Of a DNA stretch of 8,892 nucleotides, positions 1 to 6,399 are shown piece by piece. The notes beneath the pieces were generated by a model. It searched no databases, had not been told where the DNA came from, and saw only the letters and a program-made list of their open reading frames with translations. The translations under genes and the position numbers were made by a program. Positions within the stretch are counted from its first letter, which is position 1; every line of letters starts with the position of its first letter. Origin of the DNA: Clostridia bacterium (GTDB taxonomy: Bacteria > Bacillota > Clostridia > UBA1381); NCBI GenBank assembly GCA_017380475.1, contig JAFODX010000010.1, forward strand, positions 1 to 8,892. Direction: 5' to 3'.

Positions 1-1379
1 AGAGCAGCAGAAACAACACCGATCATTTCACCAATCTGCTGTTTTTTCGGGGTTGCACCAAGCAGGAAGCCAGTCTTGAGGTCCTGTGATGTGTCGCCTG
101 CAATTGCAGAAACGATACAGATAATTGAACCGATAGAAATTGCACTCATCATACCGAATGCACCATTCATTCCTGTTGCCTTTAAAACAAGAGTTGTTAT
201 AAGAAGTGTTGCAATCGCCATACCTGATACGGGGTTGTTACTGCTTCCCACAAGACCAACCATTCTTGAAGAAACGGTCGCAAAGAAGAAACCGAATACA
301 ACAACTATAACAGCACCTATAAGTGATACCGGTATTGCAGGAACGAGCCATACAAGGAGTGTCAGAACTGCAATTGCAATGAGTACGAATTTCAGGTTAA
401 GGTCCTTTGCTGTACGCTCATTCGATGTCGCTTTTGCACCTGACATACTCTTCATTGCACCGCCGAATGTCTTTACTATTAACGGCAATGACTTTATAAG
501 GCTTATAATACCGCCTGCTGCCAATGCACCGGCACCTATATAGCGGATATACGTGCCCCATATAGCACTCGCACCGCCCGCTTCATAAATAGCACCGATT
601 GTTTCCGTACCCGGATAAAGAACTATACTCTCACCAAACAGAACAATCATCGGAATTATAACAAGCCAGCTCAAAATACCGCCTGCAAACATATATGAAG
701 AAATTCTTGCACCACAGATGTAACCAACACTCATAACTGCGGGATAAATCTGTGTTCCGATTTCTCCTGCGAAACCTTTTACGTGTACAGATACTTCACC
801 TGCAACAAGCTTAAGACCGTCAATTATGAATTTGAAAAGTGCCGCAAAACCCATACCTGCAAATACAGTAGATGCGTTTGCACCGCCCTCTTCACCTGCA
901 AGAAGAACCTCTGCACAAGCCGTTCCCTCAGGATATGGCAAAATGCCGTGTTCTTTTACTATAAGGGCATTACGGAGCGGTACCATAAAGAATACACCTA
1001 AAAGTCCGCCAAGCAATGCAATCAACGTCATTGAGAGGATGTCGGGTTTATCCATCTTTCCCTCTGCTGCCCATAAGAAAAGTGCAGGCAATGTAAAAAT
1101 AGCACCTGCTGCCAGTGATTCTCCGGCTGAACCTATTGTCTGAACAAGGTTACTTTCAAGTATTGAGTTCTTACGCATAATGATGCGGATTACACCCATT
1201 GATATAACCGCCGCAGGAATTGATGCTGAAACCGTCATACCTACCCTCAGACCTAGGTATGCGTTTGCTGCACCAAATACGACAGCTAAAATTATACCCA
1301 TAACAATAGATGTTACGGTAATTTCCGGCGTTACCTTATCTGCCGGAATGTACGGTTTGAAATTATTTTGATTACTCAT
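1..1379 (-). CDS. OPT-family oligopeptide transporter, C-terminus cut by window edge
   Basis: Integral membrane secondary transporter that probably imports oligopeptides by cation symport. The frame runs open from the ATG at 1379-1377 to the window edge, giving 459 residues without a stop; family members are roughly 600-670 residues, so about a quarter is missing. It is rich in hydrophobic segments throughout. Family signatures seen: QTIGSAGESLAAGAIFTLPA (80-99), LPYPEGTACAEVL (147-159), SSNNPVSGM (379-387) and GDTSQDLKTGFLLGATPKKQ (428-447). The start is supported by an AGGAG site 6 nt upstream. It lies 87 nt downstream of pepD on the same strand but has its own promoter, with a 0A box in the spacer and an inverted repeat in the leader. 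Next to two peptidases, a peptide-uptake role fits. The bacterial OPT group also includes proteins of uncertain substrate, and the related yellow-stripe branch moves metal chelates, so the substrate is inferred. Confidence 0.95.
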   Translation of the reverse strand, partial: MSNQNNFKPYIPADKVTPEITVTSIVMGIILAVVFGAANAYLGLRVGMTVSASIPAAVISMGVIRIIMRKNSILESNLVQTIGSAGESLAAGAIFTLPALFLWAAEGKMDKPDILSMTLIALLGGLLGVFFMVPLRNALIVKEHGILPYPEGTACAEVLLAGEEGGANASTVFAGMGFAALFKFIIDGLKLVAGEVSVHVKGFAGEIGTQIYPAVMSVGYICGARISSYMFAGGILSWLVIIPMIVLFGESIVLYPGTETIGAIYEAGGASAIWGTYIRYIGAGALAAGGIISLIKSLPLIVKTFGGAMKSMSGAKATSNERTAKDLNLKFVLIAIAVLTLLVWLVPAIPVSLIGAVIVVVFGFFFATVSSRMVGLVGSSNNPVSGMAIATLLITTLVLKATGMNGAFGMMSAISIGSIICIVSAIAGDTSQDLKTGFLLGATPKKQQIGEMIGVVSAA

Positions 1380-1392
1380 AATACTCCTATCC

Positions 1393-1413
1393 GTCACTTT
1401 TTATAAAAGTGAC
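1393..1413. promoter_or_regulatory. Perfect inverted repeat in leader of the OPT transporter gene
   Basis: Arms GTCACTTTT (1393-1401) and AAAAGTGAC (1405-1413) are perfectly complementary around a 3-nt centre TAT. The repeat lies about 11 nt after the predicted transcription start and just before the ribosome binding site of the OPT gene. In the minus-strand RNA it is not followed by a U-run, so it is not a terminator for that gene. It could be an operator for a dimeric repressor or a small leader hairpin. I do not recognise the motif as the site of a known regulator. Confidence 0.6.
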
Positions 1414-1430
1414 TTCTTTTTATCTAAAAG

Positions 1431-1459
1431 AGTATAACATAGAATGTCGAAAAAAGCAA
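1431..1459 (-). promoter_or_regulatory. Sigma-A promoter of the OPT transporter gene
   Basis: On the minus strand there is a -35-like TTGCTT (1459-1454), a 17-nt spacer and a -10 TATACT (1436-1431) preceded by TG plus one base, an extended -10. The predicted start is near 1424, leaving a leader of about 45 nt that holds the inverted repeat and the ribosome binding site. The -35 is weak, but the extended -10 compensates for this. Confidence 0.7.
1445..1451 (+). promoter_or_regulatory. 0A box (Spo0A binding site) inside the OPT promoter spacer
   Basis: TGTCGAA is an exact match to the consensus Spo0A box. It lies between the -35 and -10 elements of the OPT promoter. A site there would normally block RNA polymerase, so repression by phosphorylated Spo0A is the simplest reading. 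A single 7-mer can occur by chance (about one expected per window this size on both strands), so position is the main support. Confidence 0.5.
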
Positions 1460-1466
1460 CAAGAAA

Positions 1467-2909
1467 TTATTTTAAGTTTTTAAGCATTCTGCATATTATT
1501 TCATAAAGTTCCGTAACAGCGGATATGCTGAGTTTTTCTTCAACGGTATGGATTCCGTACATATCCGGTCCTACTGAAATACAGTCAAGTTCCGGAATAG
1601 CCGATGCAAAAACTCCACACTCAAGTCCTGCGTGAATAGCCTTAACGCTTGCGTCCTTCCCTGTCTTTTCTTTATATAAATTGACAAACAAATCTCTTAA
1701 AACTGAGTCATTTTTATATTCCCACGGCGGATAGTGTCCGCCTGTTTTTGTTTTGCAATCCATTGTCTCAAAGAACTCTCCAAGACTTGCCTCAAGAAAT
1801 TCCAGTCCCGATTTTTTGTTACTGCGAAGTGCAAACAATATATTGATTTCGTCGCTACCGGTTTTGAAAACTCCCATATTGAGTGAAGTTTCCACAAGGT
1901 TTTCAATCTCTGCACTCATCTGAATAACACCATTCGGCGCAAGAGCAAGAGTGTTGATAATCTTTTTTCTTATGTGAGGTTCAATCACATCAAATTCCTG
2001 CTCATCCGAAACTGCAGTTTCGCAGTAAAAATCCGGCTCAAGTGATTTAAGCTCATTTTTTAAAGACTTTGCATAGCTTTCTGCCTCAAACAACAGCATA
2101 TCTGTATCATCAGAAACCAGCACTGCTTTACTCATCACAGGTATTGCGTTACCTTTATCACCGCCGTCAACAGATACAATATCGAATCTGCACACATTGG
2201 AGAGATGACGCAAAAACCTGCCCATAAGGATATTTGCATTCATTCTTCCGCTGTTGATTTCAACACCCGAATGACCGCCTTTAAGACCCTTTATTGAGAG
2301 AGTTACACTCTTACCTGTGTATTTTTTACGCTGTAGCGGAATCACAGCATAGAAATCACTTCCGCCTGCACACGATACCGTAACAACACCTGACTCCTCC
2401 GAGTCTATATTTATCATTTTTTTGCCGTTAAGGCGTGACATATCAAGCGCCAAAGCACCAACCATACCTATCTCTTCGTCAGTTGTAAATACCGCTTCAA
2501 TAGATGGATGCGACAAGGTTTTATCAGCAAGGATAGCCATAATCATAGCTACAGCTATACCATTATCTGCCCCGAGAGTCGTGCCGTTTGCGTGTATAAA
2601 ATCACCGTCTGTAAAAACATCAAGTCCGTCTTTTGCAAAGTCTATATCAGAGTCCTCTGTTTTCTGACATACCATATCAAGATGACCCTGCAATATTACG
2701 GTTTCTGCGTTTTCATATCCTTCCGATGCAGGTTTTTTAATTACCACGTTATCCGCCTCATCACGGTATGCTTCAAGACCATACTTCTCTGCAAAATCAA
2801 GGCAGAATCTGCTGATTTTTTCCATATCGCCAGAACCGTGCGGTATCTGTGTCAATTCTTCAAAATATCCGAAAACATCCCGTGGTGCAAGATGCGAAAG
2901 TTTTCCCAT
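1467..2909 (-). CDS. pepD: Aminoacyl-histidine dipeptidase (PepD), M20 metallopeptidase
   Basis: Cytoplasmic di-zinc dipeptidase that cleaves Xaa-His and other dipeptides. At 480 residues it matches the usual PepD length. Metal and catalytic positions are all visible: His76 and Asp78 in GHLDM, bridging Asp115 in LGADNG, Glu145-Glu146 in TTDEEIG, Asp169 in NIDSEE and His454 in GIHTVEE. The lid-domain motif KGGHSGVEI surrounds His213, and HAGLECG is at 426-432. The order and spacing agree with well-studied Vibrio PepD (H80, D82, D119, E149, E150, D173, H461). Start: ATG with GGAGG 7 nt upstream. The gene begins 24 nt after the stop of the lipoprotein gene, so the two are probably co-transcribed from the promoter at 3422-3394. 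No terminator hairpin follows the stop, so read-through into the OPT gene is possible and would couple peptide import to breakdown. No key residue is missing. Confidence 0.96.
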   Translation of the reverse strand: MGKLSHLAPRDVFGYFEELTQIPHGSGDMEKISRFCLDFAEKYGLEAYRDEADNVVIKKPASEGYENAETVILQGHLDMVCQKTEDSDIDFAKDGLDVFTDGDFIHANGTTLGADNGIAVAMIMAILADKTLSHPSIEAVFTTDEEIGMVGALALDMSRLNGKKMINIDSEESGVVTVSCAGGSDFYAVIPLQRKKYTGKSVTLSIKGLKGGHSGVEINSGRMNANILMGRFLRHLSNVCRFDIVSVDGGDKGNAIPVMSKAVLVSDDTDMLLFEAESYAKSLKNELKSLEPDFYCETAVSDEQEFDVIEPHIRKKIINTLALAPNGVIQMSAEIENLVETSLNMGVFKTGSDEINILFALRSNKKSGLEFLEASLGEFFETMDCKTKTGGHYPPWEYKNDSVLRDLFVNLYKEKTGKDASVKAIHAGLECGVFASAIPELDCISVGPDMYGIHTVEEKLSISAVTELYEIICRMLKNLK

Positions 2910-2933
2910 TCACATTCCTCCGTTTTTTTGCAA

Positions 2934-3344
2934 TTATTTTACTATATATTTGTAGATTTTAAACATATTTCCGATACCTTTTATGACTACATATGCTGTA
3001 CCTCTGCCTTTTGCAAACACATTACCGTTTTTTGCAACAAAAACCACAGACTCGTCCGATGAGTAACACGAGTCCTCATCGCCTGCCCACACAGATGCAG
3101 TAGGTGTATGCTTATCTCCTACCCTGAGTGTAAAGGTGTTGAGCATTGTCGAGTTGAAATATTCAATCTCATACGCAAAATCCACACCCTCTATGGCAGG
3201 AAGATTTGAAAGGTCAGCTTCCGGCACTGATGATGTTCCAAAATTACCTCTGCCAAACAATCCTATTATCTGGTCACAGCCCGAAAAAATACATGTAATT
3301 GAAATTATTACAACAACCGTAATCAACATTTTTATTCTTTTCAT
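2934..3344 (-). CDS. Small lipoprotein with a bacterial Ig-like (BIG2-type) domain
   Basis: I do not recognise a named family; the product is a 136-residue probable surface lipoprotein. The N-terminus has a KRIK charged head, a hydrophobic stretch from about residue 7 to 20, and FSGC with Cys23 as the likely lipidated residue (Phe at -3 is unusual for a lipobox but tolerated). A glycine/serine-rich linker follows. The C-terminal half, about 58-136, ends in a BIG2-like pattern: SSDESV (95-100), then NGNVFAKGRGTAYVVIKG (106-123). The start at 3344 is chosen over the in-frame ATG at 3386 because AAAGGAG lies 8 nt before 3344 and the predicted transcription start (~3387) would leave the longer form leaderless. 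It lies directly upstream of pepD in the same transcript. Its role is unknown; Ig-like folds of this type usually act in surface binding or as spacers. Confidence 0.85.
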   Translation of the reverse strand: MKRIKMLITVVVIISITCIFSGCDQIIGLFGRGNFGTSSVPEADLSNLPAIEGVDFAYEIEYFNSTMLNTFTLRVGDKHTPTASVWAGDEDSCYSSDESVVFVAKNGNVFAKGRGTAYVVIKGIGNMFKIYKYIVK

Positions 3345-3393
3345 TTTATTTTCTCCTTTTGTTTGAAATTTATAGCCATAAAGCATCTTTTAT

Positions 3394-3422
3394 ATTATAC
3401 CATAAGAAACCGGAAACCGCAA
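3394..3422 (-). promoter_or_regulatory. Sigma-A promoter for lipoprotein-pepD, overlapping the spo0A terminator
   Basis: On the minus strand a -35-like TTGCGG (3422-3417) is followed by exactly 17 nt and a consensus -10 TATAAT (3399-3394) with an upstream TGG (extended -10). The -35 and most of the spacer are formed by the distal arm of the spo0A terminator hairpin. The predicted start is near 3387, giving a leader of about 43 nt to the ATG at 3344. Confidence 0.8.
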
Positions 3423-3452
3423 GATTTTTTTGAATCCTGCGGTTTCCGGTTT
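3398..3452 (-). terminator. Rho-independent terminator of spo0A
   Basis: A 15-bp perfect stem: AAACCGGAAACCGCA (3407-3421, plus strand) pairs with TGCGGTTTCCGGTTT (3438-3452). The apical part (3423-3426 with 3433-3436) can extend the stem past one mismatch. The hairpin begins within the spo0A stop codon. In the minus-strand RNA it is followed by a short, interrupted U-tract (UUUCUUAU), so termination may be incomplete. Confidence 0.8.
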
Positions 3453-4221
3453 ATTTTACTTTCAGTCTTATTCTGTCAGCAATCATTGCGATAAATTCAG
3501 AGTTTGTCGGTTTGCCTTTTCCGGTGTTTATCGTGTAACCGAAAACTTCGTTCATCGTCTGTGGTTTTCCACGTGTCCAGGCAACTTCAATTGAATGGCG
3601 TATTGCACGTTCAACTCTGCTTGACGTAGTCTGATACGCCTTTGCAATTTCAGGATAAAGTTCCTTGGTTATGTAATTCAATAAGTCCATATCCTTAACC
3701 ACCATCATTATGGCAGTACGCAGGTAATGATACCCTTTTATATGTGCAGGAACACCAAGTTCGTGAATAAACTCCGTCACCATTGTTTCAAGGTCATAGC
3801 TTTCGTCCTTTATACTTGCGGTTACCTGTGCAATGTTCTCACGTCTGATTCCGCACATATCACGTATTGCGTCGCAGACACTGTCCGGACTCTGCGGTTT
3901 TACCATATAGTACGATGCACCGTAACGGCTTGCCATATCGTAAAGACTGTTAAGAGTTGAAGAAGAACTTATAAGTATTTCGGGTTTCTTGTCATTGCCT
4001 GATTTGGCAAGCTTACGTAATACACCGATTCCGTCGAGCTTCGGCAGAATGATATCGAGTATGACAGCATCCGGTTTTGTTTCCTGTATCATACCGTATG
4101 CTTCTTCACCGTCAGTTGCTATGCCGACAGATGTTAATTCTTCCTGTATATTTATATGGTCACTGAGTGCTTTTGCATAAATTTCGTCATCATCTACTAC
4201 GAGAACTTTAAATTTTTCCAT
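3451..4221 (-). CDS. spo0A: Sporulation master response regulator Spo0A
   Basis: Transcription factor at the end of the sporulation phosphorelay; when phosphorylated it dimerises and binds 0A boxes. At 256 residues it has the usual length. The receiver domain (about 4-125) shows the acidic pocket VVDDDE (Asp10-12), phospho-acceptor Asp56 in VILDIILP, the switch region SSSS (85-88) and Lys108 in YMVKP. The C-terminal effector domain (about 145-256) has the Spo0A-specific recognition helix [15 protein letters not shown] (201-215), followed by NEVFGYTI, and this separates it from other receiver proteins. The ATG is preceded by AAAGGAG at 7 nt. The gene is transcribed alone: the rsmE terminator lies upstream and its own terminator begins at its stop codon. 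The upstream region holds a cluster of 0A boxes, so autoregulation is likely. spoIVB, the common upstream neighbour of spo0A in Bacilli and many Clostridia, is absent here. Confidence 0.98.
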   Translation of the reverse strand: MEKFKVLVVDDDEIYAKALSDHINIQEELTSVGIATDGEEAYGMIQETKPDAVILDIILPKLDGIGVLRKLAKSGNDKKPEILISSSSTLNSLYDMASRYGASYYMVKPQSPDSVCDAIRDMCGIRRENIAQVTASIKDESYDLETMVTEFIHELGVPAHIKGYHYLRTAIMMVVKDMDLLNYITKELYPEIAKAYQTTSSRVERAIRHSIEVAWTRGKPQTMNEVFGYTINTGKGKPTNSEFIAMIADRIRLKVK

Positions 4222-4259
4222 TTTCTTTCTCCTTTTTATGTATTTTACGTTATTTTTCT

Positions 4260-4269
4260 TGCAATTGCA
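4260..4269. promoter_or_regulatory. Short palindrome at the predicted spo0A transcription start
   Basis: TGCAATTGCA is a perfect 10-bp palindrome spanning the predicted +1 position (~4268) of spo0A. It could be an operator half-set for an unidentified repressor, or chance in AT-rich DNA. Confidence 0.25.
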
Positions 4270-4274
4270 CTATA

Positions 4275-4303
4275 AGATTACCATACACGATTTTTGTTTT
4301 CAA
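4275..4303 (-). promoter_or_regulatory. Sigma-A promoter of spo0A
   Basis: On the minus strand a -35 TTGAAA (4303-4298, 5 of 6 bases) is followed by 17 nt and a weak -10 TAATCT (4280-4275) carrying an upstream TGG extended -10. The predicted start is near 4268. A weak -10 fits a promoter that needs an activator, and 0A boxes lie from about -55 upstream. No clear sigma-H element (AGGAwww ... GAAT) was found, although spo0A of Bacillus uses one. Confidence 0.65.
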
Positions 4304-4322
4304 TAAAAGACACTACGTTTTT

Positions 4323-4408
4323 TTCGACAATGACGGTCGAAGTTGTGACCTTTTTTGTCGAAGTTTTTTCTTGTTTGCGATATGGAAAAACTTCGATGAT
4401 TTTCGACA
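4323..4408. promoter_or_regulatory. Cluster of 0A boxes upstream of spo0A
   Basis: Three exact consensus boxes occur in 86 bp: TTCGACA at 4323-4329, TGTCGAA at 4356-4362 and TTCGACA at 4402-4408. Two near matches are GGTCGAA (4335-4341) and TTCGATG (4392-4398). The pair at 4392-4398 and 4402-4408 is in tandem with 10-bp centre spacing, one helical turn, as expected for a Spo0A dimer. The 9-mer GTCGAAGTT repeats at 4336 and 4357, 21 bp or two turns apart. The boxes fall at about -55, -67, -88, -124 and -134 relative to the predicted start. Phosphorylated Spo0A binding its own control region is the clear inference. Confidence 0.85.
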
Positions 4409-4434
4409 AAAAAAATCGGGCAATGCCCGATTTT
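4408..4434 (-). terminator. Rho-independent terminator after rsmE
   Basis: On the minus strand AAAATCGGGC and GCCCGATTTT form a 10-bp stem around a 3-nt loop, directly followed by a run of eight T (4415-4408). The stem overlaps the last base of the rsmE stop codon. It should insulate spo0A from the rnhB-rsmE operon. The T-run abuts the first 0A box. Confidence 0.93.
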
Positions 4435-5174
4435 CATATTTCGTTGTATGCATACATAAGCATTGACACTACCGCTTCTGCCGCAGTTTCCGTACGGAGT
4501 ATACGTTTACCGAGTGTTACGGTTTTTATTCCTGCTGACTTGAACCTTTCAATTTCCGTTACGTCGAATCCACCCTCAGGTCCGATTATAAACGAAATAT
4601 GTTTTGCGTCCGGTGTTTCTTCGACAATGTCACGAAGCCGTGTTTTTGTCTCACACTCATACGGTACAAATACAAGGTCTGAATCCTTTACCGCATCAAT
4701 TATTTCATCAACTGTCATTGGCATAGCAATCTCCGGTATAACTCCTCTGCCTGACTGCTTTGCTGCCTCGTTTGCGATTTTCTGCCAACGCTGTATTTTC
4801 TTTTCTTCAGCAGACTTGTCTTCAAGCTTTACGACACAGCGTGAAAGCTTTGCAGGAACGACACGACATATGCCAAGCTCTGTGTTTTTTTGGATTATAT
4901 AATCCATCTTTGCAGCTTTTGGCAATCCCTGATAGAGAGTTATCTCAACTCCGGGTTCTGTGTCACATTTTTTGCTGTCCTTTATGTCACAGACTATTGA
5001 GTTCTTACCTATTTCCGATATAACAGCAGTATAATCAATACCTCTGCCGTCACATACAGTTATCTCATCACCTGTATTAAGGCGGAGAACTTTTCTTATG
5101 TGATTTGCATCCTCGTTGTCGATTATAATCTGTGAATCAGTTATATTTTCTCTTGCAGTAAAAAATTTAGGCAT
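4434..5174 (-). CDS. rsmE: 16S rRNA (uracil1498-N3)-methyltransferase RsmE
   Basis: SPOUT-class enzyme that methylates U1498 of 16S rRNA using S-adenosylmethionine. From the ATG at 5174 it has 246 residues, normal for the family. An N-terminal PUA-like RNA-binding domain (about 1-70) starts MPKFFTAREN and includes HIRKVLRL (25-32). The SPOUT domain carries KAAKMDYIIQKNTELG (86-101), EAAKQSGR (136-143), the cofactor-knot motif IIGPEGGF (196-203) and LGKRILRTETAA (221-232). An in-frame ATG at 5201 is rejected: it lies inside the upstream dipeptidase gene, whereas AAGGAG sits 6 nt before 5174 and the protein start there matches the family. Start and upstream stop form TAA-T-ATG, a 1-nt gap, so translation is probably coupled. 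It is the last gene of the rnhB operon and is closed by a strong terminator. Confidence 0.96.
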   Translation of the reverse strand: MPKFFTARENITDSQIIIDNEDANHIRKVLRLNTGDEITVCDGRGIDYTAVISEIGKNSIVCDIKDSKKCDTEPGVEITLYQGLPKAAKMDYIIQKNTELGICRVVPAKLSRCVVKLEDKSAEEKKIQRWQKIANEAAKQSGRGVIPEIAMPMTVDEIIDAVKDSDLVFVPYECETKTRLRDIVEETPDAKHISFIIGPEGGFDVTEIERFKSAGIKTVTLGKRILRTETAAEAVVSMLMYAYNEI

Positions 5175-5175
5175 A

Positions 5176-6042
5176 TTATACTCCTTCAAATACACGTTCA
5201 AAATTTGCGTGTGATATTTTTTCTATTACTTCTGCGGAAACTCCCTCTTCTTCAAGTCTCTCAAAGATTCTGTAAAGCTCACCGCAACCGTTCAGTCCAT
5301 CAGGAACTGCCGGTATACCGTCAAAGTCTGCACCGATACCGATAGCATTTTCACCACCAAGGGAGATAAAATGTCTGATGTGTTCCATCACTGCATTAAC
5401 ATCAGCATTACCACTGTCTGAAAGGAAATCCGGATACATATTAAGTCCTGCAACCCCACCGCTTTCGCATATTATTTTAAACATATCATCAGTAAGATTA
5501 CGTCTATGCTTGCATATTGTACGTGAATTTGAATGTGTCGCAATTATCGGACGTGTTGCAAAATCTGCCACATCATAAAACGATTTATCGTTAAGATGTG
5601 ATACATCGACCAATATATTGTGCTTCTCCATACGGCGTATAACATCTTTTCCGAACGGCGTCAGCCCTGTATCGTCATCATTCACACCGCCTGCAAGCTT
5701 ATTCACCGGATTCCACGTAAGAGCAATGCATTTTATACCGCAGTCTGCAAGATAATCCACATACTCAAGGCTGTCAATCGCCTCACCGCCCTCAAGACTC
5801 AGAATCGGCGTTATACCTGAAAAATCCTGTTCCTTATAAGTAGCGTATAGCTTCTCAAAACGTGCCTTGGGATTATCATAATGTTCAGGGGATATAAAAC
5901 ACGCAAAAATCTGCGTGTATGCTTTATATTGCATCATACGTTCCTTATCAACGTGATATTCATTTTTTAAAATTGTACCGTCACGGTCAGCAAGTCTGCA
6001 AAGTGTATCACAATGCGTATCAAAAACACTGTAATTCTTCAT
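5176..6042 (-). CDS. Membrane-dipeptidase family zinc dipeptidase (peptidase M19)
   Basis: Amidohydrolase-fold di-zinc enzyme cleaving dipeptides, including D-residue-containing ones in some members. Visible zinc and substrate residues, matched to the mammalian renal dipeptidase order: His10 and Asp12 in DTHCDTL, bridging Glu84 in SLEGGEA, His149 in DVSHLND, His170 in ATHSNSR, Arg180/181 in KHRRNLTDD and Asp239 in GIGADFDG. At 288 residues it is short compared with many family members (310 and up), but it has all core motifs. There is no signal peptide or anchor, so it is probably cytoplasmic despite the family name. The start overlaps the yraN stop (TAATG) and GAGG lies about 10 nt upstream. 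Its exact substrates (nutritional dipeptides or cell-wall D-Ala-D-Ala type) cannot be told from sequence. Its place between yraN and rsmE suggests shared transcription rather than shared function. Confidence 0.94.
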   Translation of the reverse strand: MKNYSVFDTHCDTLCRLADRDGTILKNEYHVDKERMMQYKAYTQIFACFISPEHYDNPKARFEKLYATYKEQDFSGITPILSLEGGEAIDSLEYVDYLADCGIKCIALTWNPVNKLAGGVNDDDTGLTPFGKDVIRRMEKHNILVDVSHLNDKSFYDVADFATRPIIATHSNSRTICKHRRNLTDDMFKIICESGGVAGLNMYPDFLSDSGNADVNAVMEHIRHFISLGGENAIGIGADFDGIPAVPDGLNGCGELYRIFERLEEEGVSAEVIEKISHANFERVFEGV

Positions 6043-6398
6043 TAAAACGCATCCTCTATATGATTTATTTCTTCTATTTTCATTGTATCGCCGACAAGGT
6101 GATAATAGACCTCAACTATATCAAATCGCATAAAACATTCACCGCCGCAGTACGAAAGCGCAGTGCGTCTGATTTTCTCCTGCTTGCGGTAATCAACAAA
6201 TTCCGAGGCGTTGCCGAAGTTACGGTTCTTGCGTGTTTTGACCTCAACAAATACACGACACCCGTCTCTGTCCATTGCGATAATATCTATCTCACCGAAA
6301 TTCAGTCTGAAGTTTCGGTTTTCTATTAAGTAGCCTTTCTTTGAAAGATACGCACACGCAGCATTCTCACCGGCTATTCCTATTTCTCTTTTTTCCAT
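6042..6398 (-). CDS. yraN: UPF0102 / YraN family endonuclease-like protein
   Basis: Small protein of 118 residues with the restriction-endonuclease-like (PD-(D/E)XK) core of the UPF0102 family. Typical features are GENAACAYLSKKGY (10-23, with Glu11), then FGEIDIIAMD (34-43, Asp38) and VFVEVKTRKN (49-58, Glu52 and Lys54), the catalytic Asp...Glu-x-Lys arrangement. The biochemical role is not settled; family relatives resemble Holliday-junction and other archaeal nucleases. It follows rnhB with a 1-nt gap (TGA-T-ATG) and its only ribosome binding site is weak (UAGG inside the rnhB end), so it probably relies on translational coupling. The rnhB-yraN pairing is common in bacteria. Confidence 0.95.
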   Translation of the reverse strand: MEKREIGIAGENAACAYLSKKGYLIENRNFRLNFGEIDIIAMDRDGCRVFVEVKTRKNRNFGNASEFVDYRKQEKIRRTALSYCGGECFMRFDIVEVYYHLVGDTMKIEEINHIEDAF

Positions 6399-6399
6399 A

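Noticed and set aside
76..1371. Plus-strand open frames (76-543, 826-1143, 1180-1371).
   Set aside because: They are reverse shadows of the OPT transporter, whose motifs are clear on the minus strand.
1393..1424. Reading the 1393-1413 repeat as a plus-strand terminator because T-rich sequence follows it.
   Set aside because: No plus-strand gene precedes it, and on the transcribed minus strand no U-run follows.
2508..3062. Open frame of 184 codons on the plus strand opposite pepD and the lipoprotein gene.
   Set aside because: It is antisense to well-supported genes, has no ribosome binding site and its Cys/Tyr/Phe-rich translation resembles no protein family.
3345..3386. Longer N-terminus of the lipoprotein starting at the ATG at 3386.
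   Set aside because: It would contain the ribosome binding site of the real start and begin at the predicted transcription start.
4620..4626. A further exact TTCGACA (0A box) inside the rsmE coding region.
   Set aside because: It is within a conserved coding sequence, isolated and far from any promoter; about one chance match is expected in the window.
4294..4902. Open frame of 202 codons on the plus strand across the 0A-box region and the rsmE 3' end.
   Set aside because: It is Ser/Ile/Phe-rich shadow translation opposite rsmE and runs through the terminator; there is no ribosome binding site.
5175..5201. Longer N-terminus of RsmE starting at the ATG at 5201.
   Set aside because: It overlaps the dipeptidase gene, lacks a ribosome binding site and adds residues not found in the family.
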